64,000 bases of DNA from Aeromonas jandaei (GCF_037890695.1 NZ_CP149571.1:69501-133500), one strand, 5' to 3'; positions 42,497 through 52,686 are shown, numbered from the stretch's first letter. Numbers and translations are program-made. The notes: a model not told the origin generated them from the sequence alone.

Positions 42497-43863
42497 TGAC
42501 ACCTTACAAATTATTTAAAAGTTTTACATCCAAAAAAAACCTTACGCAAGTTTATGAAAACCACATAAAAAACAAACCAGCTGTTGGTTTAGATAAAATA
42601 AATAACCACACTTTTTCAAAACGACTTGATGATGAAATTGATGTAATACATAGAAAAATTAGAAATAAAACCTATCATTTTACCACCTATAAACAAAAGC
42701 TAATTTCTAAGGGAGCGAACAAATACCCTAGATGCATTTCAATCCCAACAATACGAGATCGAATAACTCTAAAAGTTCTATGTGAACTTTTACAGGCATT
42801 GTATAAAGAAAAAATAAAACAAGAAATACCTCAAACAAAAATAGAACGAATAAAAGGTTCTTTACAAACAGGTACATATTCACATTATATTAAAATCGAC
42901 CTAGCTAATTTTTATCCATCTATTCATCATGAAAAATTATTAGCTAAATTATCAAAAAGAATACGTTCCAAGCAAATCCTTAACCTTATTGAATCCGCAT
43001 TAAAAACTGCAACATTACCTACACCAGATAGAAATAAACAAAATACATGTGGAATACCACAGGGTATTGCCATATCAAATATCTTGGCTGACATATACTT
43101 CATTGATATTGACGAGAGAATATCAAAGATAGAAGGAATCCATTACGAAAGATACGTAGATGACATATTCATACTATGCAAAGAGGAGTATGCTCATGAG
43201 ATTTTAAGAGCAACCTTTGAATTACTAACTACTGAGGGATTGGAACCTCACCCTATAGAAGCTCTAGGTTCAAAATCAAAACTAGACAATCTAAACAATA
43301 GATTCTCATTTTTAGGTTATGAATTTCATCCCTCGAAAGTGACAGTGAAATCAGAAAGTCGTCAAAAATTAGAGTCATCGATCGTCAAATTATTTACAAC
43401 TTACAAATATCAGGTAGAAAAAATCGAAGGTGAACATCTTGAATACAGAGAAAGGCTGAAGAAAATTCTCCAATGGAGAGTTAACTTACGTCTAACCGGG
43501 TGTATATTCGAAGATTCAAGACGAGGCTGGGTATTTTATTTCTCACAAATAAATGACCAAGAGATATTATATAAAATAGACAGACTCGTACACTCATTTT
43601 GTAAACGATTCAAAATACCCGACGTCCACTTTAAAAAAATATCGAAAGCATACCTTGAAGCAAAAATAAAAAACAAAGACGATCACAAATATATAATAAA
43701 CTTTGATAAGTTAACGGTGACAGAAAAAAGGAAAATCCTCGAGACATATCTGGGCGAAGAAAGAATTGGAGCCAGAAGTAATGATGAGATTAATAGGCTG
43801 TTCAAATTAAGAATTAAACATATTATCGCAGAGCTAGAAAAAGATATTCAATCTGCATATTAA
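42496..43863 (+). CDS. Reverse transcriptase of a defence-type (DRT/unknown-group) system
   Basis: 455 residues. The RT palm has RCISIPTIRDRITLKVL (motif 1-2 region), HYIKIDLANFYPSIHH (motif 3/A, catalytic Asp), CGIPQGIAISNILADIYF (motif 4/B) and RYVDDIFILC (motif 5/C, YVDD). A small motif D/E region ends in FSFLGYEFH. A helical C-terminal part of about 180 residues has no recognised domain. The retron VTG and NAxxH signatures, an intron maturase domain and an HNH domain were not seen. Starts at 42490 or 42496 (TGATG overlap) are possible. Strong AT bias indicates recent transfer. It probably copies the upstream ncRNA; this is inference. Confidence 0.85.
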   Translation: MTPYKLFKSFTSKKNLTQVYENHIKNKPAVGLDKINNHTFSKRLDDEIDVIHRKIRNKTYHFTTYKQKLISKGANKYPRCISIPTIRDRITLKVLCELLQALYKEKIKQEIPQTKIERIKGSLQTGTYSHYIKIDLANFYPSIHHEKLLAKLSKRIRSKQILNLIESALKTATLPTPDRNKQNTCGIPQGIAISNILADIYFIDIDERISKIEGIHYERYVDDIFILCKEEYAHEILRATFELLTTEGLEPHPIEALGSKSKLDNLNNRFSFLGYEFHPSKVTVKSESRQKLESSIVKLFTTYKYQVEKIEGEHLEYRERLKKILQWRVNLRLTGCIFEDSRRGWVFYFSQINDQEILYKIDRLVHSFCKRFKIPDVHFKKISKAYLEAKIKNKDDHKYIINFDKLTVTEKRKILETYLGEERIGARSNDEINRLFKLRIKHIIAELEKDIQSAY

Positions 43864-43906
43864 TAACGAGTCCCCAAATTGGAGCGGGATTGGTTTCAAA
43901 CCATAG

Positions 43907-43932
43907 GTTCGAATAGCGCAGCGTATTCGGAC
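43907..43932. repeat. REP-like palindrome at the right edge of the RT cassette
   Basis: GTTCGAATA-GCGCAGCG-TATTCGGAC forms a 9-bp stem with one G-U pair. It is of the same general class as known GTTCGA..GCGCAGCG..TCG repeats. Confidence 0.68.
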
Positions 43933-43941
43933 AATCGCGAA

Positions 43942-43990
43942 TAACCCCGCAGCGATATAAGCAAGGATCGGAAGATCCCTTTGCGGGGTT
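43942..43990 (+). other. Two-level stem-loop downstream of the RT gene
   Basis: AACCCCGCA and TGCGGGGTT form an outer 9-bp stem, and GGATC-GGAA-GATCC forms an inner 5-bp stem. No T run follows, so it is not a normal terminator. It could be the end of the RT transcript or a second RNA element. Confidence 0.55.
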
Positions 43991-44027
43991 GCTATCAACC
44001 GCCTTGGGGTGGCTCAAGACTCGTCGG

Positions 44028-44089
44028 TGCCACTATAAGCTGGATTTATGGGTTTTCCGATAATGACCCAACTTTTACTTATAGTGGCA
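44028..44089. repeat. Interspersed element, copy B, with perfect 12-bp terminal inverted repeats
   Basis: TGCCACTATAAG (44028-44039) and CTTATAGTGGCA (44078-44089) bound a 62-bp element containing GGATTTATGG and ATGACCCAA. It is the most complete of the three copies and looks like a miniature mobile element. Confidence 0.82.
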
Positions 44090-44164
44090 GCCACCAGTCC
44101 AGCAGCGCCTGTGATGGCCAACTTAACGGCTGACGGGCGCTTGTTATAGGTTCTTCCGATCCAA

Positions 44165-44755
44165 CTACAGGTAGTTCCCCTGCCGCAGGGCGGTCAGCAA
44201 CTCATCCACCAGCGCAGCGACCGGTTTACCGGCATTCAGCAGATGGATCTCCGGCTGCTCGGGGGCCTCGTAGGCGGAGTCGATACCGGTAAAGTTGCGA
44301 ATTTCCCCTGCCCGCGCCTTTTTGTAGAGCCCCTTGGGGTCGCGCTCTTCGCAGACGGCGAGCGGCGCATCGACAAACACCTCGACAAACTCCCCTTCGC
44401 CCAGGAGACTGCGCACCAGCGCCCGCTCGGCACGAAATGGCGAGATAAAGGCGGTGAGCACGATCAGGCCCGCATCCACCATCAGTTTTGCCACCTCGCC
44501 GACCCGGCGGATATTCTCCTGCCGCGCGGCATCATCGAAACCGAGATCGCCGCACAGGCCATGGCGCACATTGTCACCATCCAGCAGATAGGTGTGCTTG
44601 CCCTCGGCGGCCAGCGCCTGCTCCAGCGCCCCCGCCAGAGTCGATTTGCCTGCCCCCGACAGCCCGGTAAACCAGATCACCAGTGGTCGCTGCCCCTTGG
44701 CCTCGGCCCGGCTGGCCTTGTTCACCGCATGCTGGTGCCACACAACGTTATTCAT
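44165..44755 (-). CDS. cysC: Adenylylsulfate kinase
   Basis: Phosphorylates APS to PAPS in sulfate assimilation. It has 196 residues. Walker A is [18 protein letters not shown], then [39 protein letters not shown] and [22 protein letters not shown], all as in E. coli CysC. The ATG at 44755 has AAGGAG at correct spacing. It is the last gene of cysG-cysD-cysN-cysC, separated from cysN by palindromic repeats. Confidence 0.96.
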   Translation of the reverse strand: MNNVVWHQHAVNKASRAEAKGQRPLVIWFTGLSGAGKSTLAGALEQALAAEGKHTYLLDGDNVRHGLCGDLGFDDAARQENIRRVGEVAKLMVDAGLIVLTAFISPFRAERALVRSLLGEGEFVEVFVDAPLAVCEERDPKGLYKKARAGEIRNFTGIDSAYEAPEQPEIHLLNAGKPVAALVDELLTALRQGNYL

Positions 44756-44785
44756 CCAGACTCCTTCTTTTCGGCGCAATCCTGC

Positions 44786-44925
44786 CCCTCACCTGATCCT
44801 CTCCCAAGGGAGAGGGAACACTCCCTGCCCCCTCTTTTCCTCGGCGGGATCAGGCCCCTCACCCTAACCCTCTCCCAGAGGGAGAGGGAATATTTGCCTC
44901 TCCCAAGGGAGAGGCACCTGGCGCT
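44786..44925. repeat. GAGGG-type palindromic repeats between cysN and cysC
   Basis: Three related motifs: CCCTCACCTGATCCTCTCCC AAGGGAGAGGG, CCCTCACCCTAACCCTCTCC.. AGAGGGAGAGGG and CTCTCCCAAGGGAGAGG. They are the same family as 25722-25815. Their hairpins could reduce cysC expression relative to cysN. Confidence 0.75.
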
Positions 44926-46351
44926 ATGACTTGCCGCTGTCGTTGCCGATGGTCAGCGCCTGCCAGTGGGGGAAGTGCTTGCGCACCAGCGCATTGAGCT
45001 CGATTTCAAACTCGCTGTAGTGCCCTTTTACCGCTTTCGCGGCTAGGCCTTCCACTATCATGCCGGCGCCGACGGTGACGTTGCTCAGCCGGTCGATCAG
45101 GATAAAGCTGCCGGTGTCGCGGATCTCCTGATACGAGTCGAACGCCACCGGGTCGGTCAGGCTCAGCTCGCACAGGCCGATCTCGTTGAGCTTGAGCTCG
45201 CTGGCGGGCAGCTCGTCGAGCTTGTTGATCTCGATGCGGTGGCGGATAGCCTCCACCTGACCGCGACTCTTCTTGGTGGCGAGCTTGACGTCGTAGACCC
45301 GGCCCGGTTGCAGGGACTCCTCCCCCATCCAGACGATGTGGGCCAGCAGGTTCTGGGTCACTTGCGGACGGTTGGCTGCATCCACCAGCAGGTCGCCGCG
45401 GCTGATGTCGATCTCGTCGGCGAAGGTGACCGTGATGGCCTGACCCGGCAGGGCGTACTCCAGATCGCCGTCGAAGGTGACGATGCGGGTTACCGTGCTC
45501 TCTTTGCCGGACGGCAGCACAGCGAGGCGGTCGCCGACCCGCAGGATGCCGGAGGCGAGCGTCCCCGCGAAGCCGCGAAAATCTAGGTTGGGGCGGTTCA
45601 CATACTGCACCGGCAGGCGCACCGGATGGCGCTCCAGCTCGCGCTCCACTTCCGCAGACTCCAGCAGCGCAAGCAGGGTTTCCCCCTGATACCAGGCCAG
45701 CTTGTCGCTTGGGTTGACCACGTTGTCGCCGTCCAGCGCCGAGACCGGCACGATATGGATGGTGTCGACGCTGAGCTTCTTGGCGAACTCGCGGTAGTCG
45801 GCACTGATGCGCTCGAACACCTCCTGACTGAACTCCACCAGGTCCATCTTGTTGACCGCCACCACGAACTGCTTGATGCCGAGCAGGCTGGCGATAAAGC
45901 TGTGGCGGCGGGTCTGATCCAGCACGCCTTTGCGGGCATCGATCAATATGATGGCGAGATCGCAGGTGGAGGCGCCGGTGGCCATGTTGCGGGTGTACTG
46001 CTCGTGGCCCGGGGTATCCGAGATGATAAATTTGCGCTTGGCGGTGGAGAAATAGCGGTAGGCCACATCGATGGTGATGCCCTGCTCGCGCTCCGCTTGC
46101 AGGCCATCCACCAGCAGCGCCAAGTCCAGCTTCTCGCCGGTGGTGCCGAGCTTCTGGCTGTCGGACTCCAGCGCTTTGAGCTGATCTTCATAAATCTGCT
46201 GGGAGTCGTGCAGCAGGCGACCGATAAGGGTGCTCTTGCCGTCATCCACGCTGCCGCAGGTGAGAAAACGCAGCAGACTCTTGTGCTGCTGGGCGTGCAG
46301 ATAGGCTTCGATACCCTGTTCGGTGATGGCGGTCTGAATATGGCTGTTCAT
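44924..46351 (-). CDS. cysN: Sulfate adenylyltransferase subunit 1 (GTPase)
   Basis: GTP-hydrolysing subunit of ATP sulfurylase. 475 residues with an EF-Tu-like GTPase domain: G1 [16 protein letters not shown]3 [16 protein letters not shown] and G4 NKMDLV, then two beta-barrel domains. [14 protein letters not shown] and [15 protein letters not shown] match E. coli CysN. AAGGAG precedes the ATG, 12 bases after cysD. It works as a CysDN heterodimer. Confidence 0.96.
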   Translation of the reverse strand: MNSHIQTAITEQGIEAYLHAQQHKSLLRFLTCGSVDDGKSTLIGRLLHDSQQIYEDQLKALESDSQKLGTTGEKLDLALLVDGLQAEREQGITIDVAYRYFSTAKRKFIISDTPGHEQYTRNMATGASTCDLAIILIDARKGVLDQTRRHSFIASLLGIKQFVVAVNKMDLVEFSQEVFERISADYREFAKKLSVDTIHIVPVSALDGDNVVNPSDKLAWYQGETLLALLESAEVERELERHPVRLPVQYVNRPNLDFRGFAGTLASGILRVGDRLAVLPSGKESTVTRIVTFDGDLEYALPGQAITVTFADEIDISRGDLLVDAANRPQVTQNLLAHIVWMGEESLQPGRVYDVKLATKKSRGQVEAIRHRIEINKLDELPASELKLNEIGLCELSLTDPVAFDSYQEIRDTGSFILIDRLSNVTVGAGMIVEGLAAKAVKGHYSEFEIELNALVRKHFPHWQALTIGNDSGKS

Positions 46352-46363
46352 GCTGACGACTCC

Positions 46364-47272
46364 TTAGAAATATCCCTGACGCTTCTTCTGCTCCATGGAG
46401 CCGGCCTGATCGTGGTCAATCAGCCGCCCTTGCCGCTCGCTCGAGGTGGTGAGCAGCATCTCTTCAATAATTTCCGGCAAGGTGGTGGCAGCGGATTCGA
46501 TGGCTCCGGTCAGCGGGTAGCAACCGAGGGTGCGGAAGCGCACCAGCTCTTGCTTCACCTCATCCTCGGCGGTGAGCGGCATGCGATCGTCATCCACCAT
46601 GATCTTGATGCCGTTGCGCTCCACCACCGGGCGATGGGCCGCGAAGTAGAGCGGCACTATGTCGATGTTCTCGAGATAGATGTATTGCCAGATATCCAGT
46701 TCGGTCCAGTTGGAGAGCGGGAACACTCGGATGCTCTCCCCCTTGTTGACCTGGCTGTTGTAGACGCGCCACAGCTCGGGGCGCTGGTTCTTCGGATCCC
46801 AGCGGTGAGACTTGTCACGGAAGGAGTAGACCCGCTCCTTGGCGCGGGACTTCTCTTCGTCGCGACGGGCTCCTCCGAAGGCGGCGTCGAAGCCATATTT
46901 GTTGAGCGCCTGCTTGAGCCCCTCGGTCTTCATGATGTCGGTGTGCTTGCCGCTGCCGTGGACGAAGGGGTTGATGCCCATGGCGAGCCCTTCCGGGTTC
47001 TTGTGGACGATCAGATCCAGCCCGTACTTCTTGGCGGTCTCGTCGCGGAAGGTGATCATCTCCTTGAACTTCCAGTCGGTGTCGACATGGAGCAAGGGGA
47101 ACGGGATCTTGCCCGGATAGAAGGCCTTGCGGGCCAGATGCAGCATGACGGAGGAGTCCTTGCCGATGGAGTACATCATCACCGGGTTTTCAAATTCGGC
47201 AGCCACCTCGCGGATGATGTGGATGCTCTCGGCTTCCAGCTGCTGCAAGTGGGTCAATCTTTCACGATCCAT
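46364..47272 (-). CDS. cysD: Sulfate adenylyltransferase subunit 2
   Basis: Catalytic ATP-pyrophosphatase subunit forming APS from sulfate and ATP. 302 residues from ATG 47272, matching the E. coli N-terminus ([21 protein letters not shown]). The PP-loop is [53 protein letters not shown] and the C-terminal [20 protein letters not shown] block are all conserved. The frame is open to 47290. Confidence 0.96.
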   Translation of the reverse strand: MDRERLTHLQQLEAESIHIIREVAAEFENPVMMYSIGKDSSVMLHLARKAFYPGKIPFPLLHVDTDWKFKEMITFRDETAKKYGLDLIVHKNPEGLAMGINPFVHGSGKHTDIMKTEGLKQALNKYGFDAAFGGARRDEEKSRAKERVYSFRDKSHRWDPKNQRPELWRVYNSQVNKGESIRVFPLSNWTELDIWQYIYLENIDIVPLYFAAHRPVVERNGIKIMVDDDRMPLTAEDEVKQELVRFRTLGCYPLTGAIESAATTLPEIIEEMLLTTSSERQGRLIDHDQAGSMEQKKRQGYF

Positions 47273-47369
47273 GTTGGTCCCTCGGGTCATTGCTTATGCG
47301 CCTGATCGGGGCGCTTGGTGGTTCAGTGCGCGGCCGCACCGGCAGCCGCATCAAATAGCTCTTTCTGGG

Positions 47370-48806
47370 TCAGGCCAGCTGCACCAGCTTGAGGTCGCAG
47401 CCATCGAGATCCGGGTTAGCGCGAAGCCGCTCGCCACTCTGCTCCCCAAACCAGGCGAGCCGCTCGCGCAGGGCGACAACTTCGCCGATGACGATAAGCG
47501 ACGGGCTCACCGCCTGTTTGGCCAACTCGGCCAAATCGGCCAGAGTGCCGGTCAACACCCGCTGGCGGGATGTGGTTCCTCGCTCGATGATGGCGATGGG
47601 AGTGGCTTGGCTTCGACCGTGATCCACCAACTGCTGCTGGATATGCTCGGAGCGCATCAGCCCCATGTAGATGACAAGGGTCTGACTGGTGGCAGCGAGC
47701 TGCTGCCAGTCGGGCTCCTTACCCTCTTTTTGGCAGTGACCTGTGATAAAGACGGCGCTCTGGGCGTAATCACGGTGAGTCAGCGGAATACCGGCATAGG
47801 CGGTGGCACCGGCAGCAGCCGTGATACCGGGCACCACCGAGAAGGGGATACCTTCATCGGCCAGCACTTCCAGCTCCTCGCCACCACGGCCAAACATGAA
47901 GGGATCGCCCCCTTTCAGCCGCACCACCCGGTTGCCCGCCTTGGCGTAGTCCACCAGCAGGCGATTGGTCTCCTCCTGCGGCACGCTGTGGGCACCCGCC
48001 TTCTTGCCGACCGACACCAGGGTGGCGTCGCGGCGCACCAGATCGAGGATCTCGGCGGAGACCAGCTGGTCGTAGAGCACCACTTCAGCCTGTTGAATCT
48101 GTTGCAGCGCCTTGAGGGTCAACAGGCCCGGATCACCGGGCCCCGCGCCGACCAACACCACCTCGCCCACTTCGCTTTTCGCCTGGTCGAGGCCATCGCT
48201 CAGCCACTGCTCGGCACCTTGCCAATCCTCTTTTTCAATCAGGCTGGCGAGGGTGTTGGAGGCAAAGGCGCGCTCCCAGAAGCGGCGACGATCGGAAATC
48301 GAGGAGAGCACCCGCTTGGCCTTGTCACGGACCCGGCCGGAGAGCTCGGTCAGCCCACCAAGATGGCGCGGCAGCAGGCTCTCCAGCCGTTCGCGCAGCA
48401 GGCGCACCAGCACCGGCGCCTTGCCGCCACTGGAGACCGCCACCATCAGCGGCGAGCGATCGATGATCGAGGGGAAGATAAAGCTGGAGCGCTTGGGGTC
48501 ATCCACCACGTTGACGAACAGACCCAGCTGGTTGGCACTCTGATAAACGAGGGCATTGACTTCGAGGTTGTCGGTCGCCGCCACCACCAAAATCTGGCCT
48601 GCCAGATGGGCCGGAGTGAAGCGCTCGGCCAGATGGGTAAAACGACCGGAAAATTCCGTGAATTCGGGTTCAAGCTCCGGGGAGACGATGGTCAGTCTGG
48701 CACCGGCCGCCAGCAGCAGGCGCGCTTTGCGCAGGGCCACTTCGCCCCCGCCCACCAGCAGCACCGGGCGCCCGTCCAACTTGGCAAACATCGGCAAATA
48801 ATCCAT
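47370..48806 (-). CDS. cysG: Siroheme synthase (trifunctional)
   Basis: Methyltransferase, dehydrogenase and ferrochelatase that makes siroheme for sulfite and nitrite reductases. 478 residues. The N-terminal part (about 1-210) has MDYLPMFAKLDGRPVLLVGG and the NAD site GGGEVALRKARLLLAAGA. The C-terminal SUMT domain (from about 216) has VVLVGAGPGDPGLLTLKALQ, VRLKGGDPFMFGRGGEE, GITAAAGATAYAGIPLTHRD and VIYMGLM. It leads the cys operon; the leader upstream (48807-48960) shows no convincing CysB site to my eye. Confidence 0.95.
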   Translation of the reverse strand: MDYLPMFAKLDGRPVLLVGGGEVALRKARLLLAAGARLTIVSPELEPEFTEFSGRFTHLAERFTPAHLAGQILVVAATDNLEVNALVYQSANQLGLFVNVVDDPKRSSFIFPSIIDRSPLMVAVSSGGKAPVLVRLLRERLESLLPRHLGGLTELSGRVRDKAKRVLSSISDRRRFWERAFASNTLASLIEKEDWQGAEQWLSDGLDQAKSEVGEVVLVGAGPGDPGLLTLKALQQIQQAEVVLYDQLVSAEILDLVRRDATLVSVGKKAGAHSVPQEETNRLLVDYAKAGNRVVRLKGGDPFMFGRGGEELEVLADEGIPFSVVPGITAAAGATAYAGIPLTHRDYAQSAVFITGHCQKEGKEPDWQQLAATSQTLVIYMGLMRSEHIQQQLVDHGRSQATPIAIIERGTTSRQRVLTGTLADLAELAKQAVSPSLIVIGEVVALRERLAWFGEQSGERLRANPDLDGCDLKLVQLA

Positions 48807-49001
48807 TTCGACCCATCCCTCGGAATACGACTAATATGGGGCGACTATAGGCAGGGCCACTTATCCCTCAAAATAATAAAAAATGCTTTTTAAGACACTT
48901 TGGTAATTAGCAAAGCCATTTACTGACTAAAGAGAGCGAAAGTCGCTTGTAGTGCCAAAGGGCAAACCCTAGGCTATGGACTGTGTTTCATAAGGAGCTT
49001 A

Positions 49002-49925
49002 ATGATGAACGAATCATTGATTGTGCTAGGGATTTTTGTATTTCTGGTCATCGCAACCCTGAGTGCCGGCATCAAGATAGTGCCACAGGGCTTCAACTGG
49101 ACTGTCGAGCGCTTCGGCCGCTACACCCGCACCCTGACCCCGGGCCTCAACCTGCTGATCCCCTATGTGGATCGGGTCGGCCACAAGATCATCATGATGG
49201 AGCAGGTGCTGGACATCCCGGCACAAGAGGTGATCTCCCGCGATAACGCCAACGTTACCATCGACGCCATCAGCTTTGTGCAGGTGGTGGATGCCCGCAA
49301 AGCGGGCTACGAGGTCAACGATCTCACCAGCGCCATCCGCAACCTCACCATGACCAATATGCGCACCGTGCTCGGCGCCATGGAGCTGGACGAGATGCTC
49401 TCCCAGCGCGATACCATCAACGAGAAGCTGCTGCGCACCATGGATGCCGCCACCGCCCCCTGGGGCATCAAAGTGACCCGCATCGAGATTAAAGATGTGC
49501 GCCCGCCGCTGGCGCTGGTCGAAGCGATGAACGCCCAGATGAAGGCCGAGCGCCAGAAACGGGCCGAGGTACTGGAAGCCGAAGGGGTGCGCCAGTCCAA
49601 GATCCTGAAAGCGGAAGGTGAGAAACAGTCCCAGATCCTCAAGGCCGAGGGTGAGCGTCAGGCCGCCTTCCTCGCCGCCGAAGCGCGCGAGCGGGCCGCC
49701 GAGGCAGAAGCCAAAGCGACCCACATGGTCTCCAAGGCCATCGCCGAAGGGGATCTGCAGGCCATCAACTACTTCGTGGCCCAGAAATATACCGAAGCGC
49801 TGGCCCGCATCGGTGAAGGTGCCAACAGCAAGGTGGTGATGATGCCGCTGGAAGCGGGCAGCCTGATTGGCGCCGTGGCCGGCATGGCCGAGCTGTTCAA
49901 GGATGGCAAGGGCGGCAAGTCATGA
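49002..49925 (+). CDS. qmcA: SPFH/stomatin-like membrane protein QmcA
   Basis: Band-7 protein of 307 residues anchored by one N-terminal helix ([19 protein letters not shown]). The SPFH domain has [19 protein letters not shown] and [17 protein letters not shown] coiled coil with repeated ILKAEGE(K/R)Q motifs (about 200-235) and a C-terminal block [15 protein letters not shown] follow. It matches E. coli QmcA (YbbK). It probably forms an oligomeric membrane scaffold together with NfeD-type partners. AAGGAG precedes the start. Its stop overlaps the nfeD start. Confidence 0.92.
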   Translation: MMNESLIVLGIFVFLVIATLSAGIKIVPQGFNWTVERFGRYTRTLTPGLNLLIPYVDRVGHKIIMMEQVLDIPAQEVISRDNANVTIDAISFVQVVDARKAGYEVNDLTSAIRNLTMTNMRTVLGAMELDEMLSQRDTINEKLLRTMDAATAPWGIKVTRIEIKDVRPPLALVEAMNAQMKAERQKRAEVLEAEGVRQSKILKAEGEKQSQILKAEGERQAAFLAAEARERAAEAEAKATHMVSKAIAEGDLQAINYFVAQKYTEALARIGEGANSKVVMMPLEAGSLIGAVAGMAELFKDGKGGKS

Positions 49926-50377
49926 CAGCCCTGTTCGAGGGGCTGACCCACTGGCACTGGCTGGGGCTCGGCTTCGTGCTGCTGGCCATCGAGGTGCTGG
50001 GGTCGGTGGGTTTTCTGCTCTGGACCGGCATCGCCGCGCTGGAGGTGGGCCTGCTACTGCTGGTCTGGCCCTTCGGCTGGCAGGCACAACTGCTGCTGTT
50101 CGCCCTGCAATCCCTGCTCACCACCTGGGTCTGGTGGCGCTGGCAACACAACCGGGATCGCTCCGGCAACGATGCTGCCGCCCCCATCAACGAGCGGATG
50201 CAGAGCTATCTGGGCCGCGAGCTGACCCTGATCGATGATGTCGTGCAGGGCACCAGCCGGGTACATCTGGACGATACGGTCTGGACGGTGCGCTGCAGCC
50301 AGCCACTGCCGGCAGGCACCCAAGTCAGGGTGGTGGGAGCCGACTCCCATATCCTGCTGGTTGAACCGCTCTCCTGA
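49922..50377 (+). CDS. NfeD-like membrane protein (YbbJ type)
   Basis: 151 residues with three or four membrane helices in the first 80 residues ([23 protein letters not shown]). A C-terminal OB-fold NfeD domain has [24 protein letters not shown] and [22 protein letters not shown]. It lacks the protease domain, so it is a short NfeD1b type. The ATGA overlap with qmcA matches the conserved stomatin-NfeD pair (E. coli YbbK-YbbJ), in which the two proteins interact. Confidence 0.88.
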   Translation: MTALFEGLTHWHWLGLGFVLLAIEVLGSVGFLLWTGIAALEVGLLLLVWPFGWQAQLLLFALQSLLTTWVWWRWQHNRDRSGNDAAAPINERMQSYLGRELTLIDDVVQGTSRVHLDDTVWTVRCSQPLPAGTQVRVVGADSHILLVEPLS

Positions 50378-50395
50378 CCGCCTGCAAGCCATAAA

Positions 50396-50420
50396 AAAGC
50401 CCGCGATATCGCGGGCTTTT
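50396..50420. terminator. Bidirectional terminator between nfeD and the chemoreceptor gene
   Basis: GCCCGCGATATCGCGGGC (50399-50416) flanked by A and T runs. Confidence 0.85.
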
Positions 50421-50438
50421 GTTTGCCTTCTATTTCCA

Positions 50439-52544
50439 TCAAGTGCGCAGCCGATCCAGCTGGCTGGCGAGCGCCGTTGCCGCTTGCTCCAGCGTTTCGC
50501 TGAGCCGATGGCTGGCATTGGCCTCCTGACCAATCACGTTGGCGGTGTCGCCAATACGCATCAGATTCTGGTTGATGTCGTCGCTGACGGCACTCTGCTG
50601 TTCGGCAGCCGTAGCCACCTGACTGATATGGTCGTGGATCTGCTGGATCTGGGAGACGACCAGATTGAGCGCCTCGAATGCCTGCTCGGTACCCTGCACG
50701 GTAGAGCTGGAGCGCTCGATGCCCGTATTCATCAGGCGCTGGCTACTGTTCACCTCGGCCTGCAAGCTACCAATCAACTGACCTATCTCGTCGGTTGACG
50801 CCCTTGTCTTGGTCGCCAGTGCCCGCACCTCGTCCGCCACCACGGCAAAACCGCGCCCCATATCGCCAGCCCGGGCAGCCTCGATGGCGGCGTTCAGAGC
50901 CAGCAGGTTGGTCTGCTCGGCGATGGCACGGATCACATCGAGGATCCGGCTGATATTGGCGCTGCGCTGGGCCACCAGTGCCACCGCCTTGTCAGCCTCG
51001 TGCATATCCTCAACCAGGGTATGGATCTCCTGCCGCGCATTGCTCAAGGTCTGCTGGGCACTGTTGATGTGATGGGTCGCAGCCTCCGACTCCTCGGCAG
51101 CCTGCTCGGCATAGCCTGCGACGCTGACCGCGGTAGTGCTCATCTCGTGCATGGCACTGACCACACTCTCCAGCTCCAGATGCTGTTCATCCAGACTCTG
51201 GCGCATGGTGTTGGCAGTCTGCTTCATGCCTCTGGCCTGATCGTTGACCTGCTGGCCTATCTCCTTGCTGCTCTGTACCATGCCGCGCAGCTTGCCAAGG
51301 AAGGCGTTGAGATGCCTTCCCAGCTCTATCAGTTCTGCGTGGGTATCAATCTCGATCTTCTGGGTCAGGTCCCCTTCATTGCTGGAGAGGTGAGAAACGT
51401 GACGGCTGATCAGAGCCAGCGGCGCAGTAATGGTCTGGATGAACCAGATCAGCAGGCCAAGCACCAGCAGCGTGATGACTCCCATGGCCATCACCTGCTG
51501 CTGCTGGGCATCCTGCAGCAGGGCGCCCAGATCGTTACTGATGCTGCGCGCCTTGCTCAGCGCCAGCGCCTTGGGCACCTTGATCATCAGCCACCACTGG
51601 GCATTGGCGACATCGACCCGGATCGGCTGCTCGAGGATAAAGTCACTGTCACTGCTGACCGGCTGGCCGGTCGGCAGGGCAAGGCCCACCTCCTTGAGCG
51701 GGCGACCCAGCTTGTTGGCGTAGCGGTTGCTGCCCACAATCAACCCCATCTTGCTGACAATGGTGACATCCGCCTTGTTGTCATAAAGGCTCTTGCCCAG
51801 CGTTTCGGCCAGTTGCTGGAAGATGGGCAGGTTCATATCGACCCCGGTCAGACCAACAAATTTGCCGTCATGAAGAACAGGCACGGTCAGGCTGGTCATC
51901 AGCATCTTGTTGCCCGGGCTTATCTCGTAGAGGTAGGGCTCCATCAGGCAGGGTTGGCGGGTATCGCGGCCACAGAGATACCACTCGCTGTTGCGGATAC
52001 CGAATTCGTTGAGGGAAGTATCGAACTTTGCCTCGCTGGCAGCCGCATCGATCGGCTGCTGGGTAACGGCGCCACCCTGATCCTTGGTGAAGTAAACCTC
52101 CAGGCTCCCCTTGCCCGCCACCGAGTGGCTGGCTCCGGCCACCCAGTTGGCATCCTCGCCATCGTAGCCGTTCGGTTCAAACTGGGCATAGATGGAGCTG
52201 ATCCCGCTCGCCTGCTGCAAGCTGCTGCCGAGCAGCGACTCCACCTGTGGCCGTGAGAGACGTTGTTCCGGTTTGGCCATGGCCGCTTCAATCTGGGCAG
52301 TGACCGTCAGGGGGACCTGGTAGGAGTTCTGCATCAGAGAGGAGATCTGGATGGCATAGCGCTCAGCCTGATATTGCAGGCTGTGGGAGACCTCCTGCTC
52401 CAGCGCATCGCTGGTCTGGGTCATCACCATGGTACGAAGAGAGCTGAAAGAGGCCGATTGCAACAAGGTCATGGCCAACCCGGTGAGCAGAAAGAGCCCC
52501 ATGGTCAGACACAAGAGCTTGAACTTGAGCGAACGTTGTTTCAT
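50439..52544 (-). CDS. Methyl-accepting chemotaxis protein with a Cache-type sensor
   Basis: 701 residues. One N-terminal helix ([19 protein letters not shown]), a long periplasmic double-Cache-like region (about 35-345) containing [20 protein letters not shown], and a second helix near 350-372 ([15 protein letters not shown]). A HAMP domain and a cytoplasmic signalling domain with tip [20 protein letters not shown] and [15 protein letters not shown] follow. There is no C-terminal CheR-binding pentapeptide. The ligand is unknown; double-Cache receptors often sense amino or organic acids. It is monocistronic on the minus strand. Confidence 0.88.
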   Translation of the reverse strand: MKQRSLKFKLLCLTMGLFLLTGLAMTLLQSASFSSLRTMVMTQTSDALEQEVSHSLQYQAERYAIQISSLMQNSYQVPLTVTAQIEAAMAKPEQRLSRPQVESLLGSSLQQASGISSIYAQFEPNGYDGEDANWVAGASHSVAGKGSLEVYFTKDQGGAVTQQPIDAAASEAKFDTSLNEFGIRNSEWYLCGRDTRQPCLMEPYLYEISPGNKMLMTSLTVPVLHDGKFVGLTGVDMNLPIFQQLAETLGKSLYDNKADVTIVSKMGLIVGSNRYANKLGRPLKEVGLALPTGQPVSSDSDFILEQPIRVDVANAQWWLMIKVPKALALSKARSISNDLGALLQDAQQQQVMAMGVITLLVLGLLIWFIQTITAPLALISRHVSHLSSNEGDLTQKIEIDTHAELIELGRHLNAFLGKLRGMVQSSKEIGQQVNDQARGMKQTANTMRQSLDEQHLELESVVSAMHEMSTTAVSVAGYAEQAAEESEAATHHINSAQQTLSNARQEIHTLVEDMHEADKAVALVAQRSANISRILDVIRAIAEQTNLLALNAAIEAARAGDMGRGFAVVADEVRALATKTRASTDEIGQLIGSLQAEVNSSQRLMNTGIERSSSTVQGTEQAFEALNLVVSQIQQIHDHISQVATAAEQQSAVSDDINQNLMRIGDTANVIGQEANASHRLSETLEQAATALASQLDRLRT

Positions 52545-52645
52545 GCAGCAACTCCTTATGGCAAGAGTAACAACGAATAAGTTGAGTATATTCCCCTACT
52601 TGCCACTCACCCGATTTGTTGATGGGTTTGCAGCCGGCTTCTGGT

Positions 52646-52651
52646 TATAAT
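52646..52651 (+). promoter_or_regulatory. Consensus -10 of nadA
   Basis: TATAAT; the expected start site is near 52658. This excludes the TTG frame start at 52654 and favours the ATGs at 52672 or 52687. No close -35 is seen at 17 bases. Confidence 0.55.
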
Positions 52652-52686
52652 TTTTGCCTTCCCGAGCGTTGATGGAACAGTCGCAA

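Noticed and set aside
42496..43863. Canonical retron or group II intron RT
   Set aside because: No VTG or NAxxH retron motifs were found. There is also no maturase or HNH domain and no intron domain V/VI-like end. The RNA layout is retron-like, but the protein points to another RT group.
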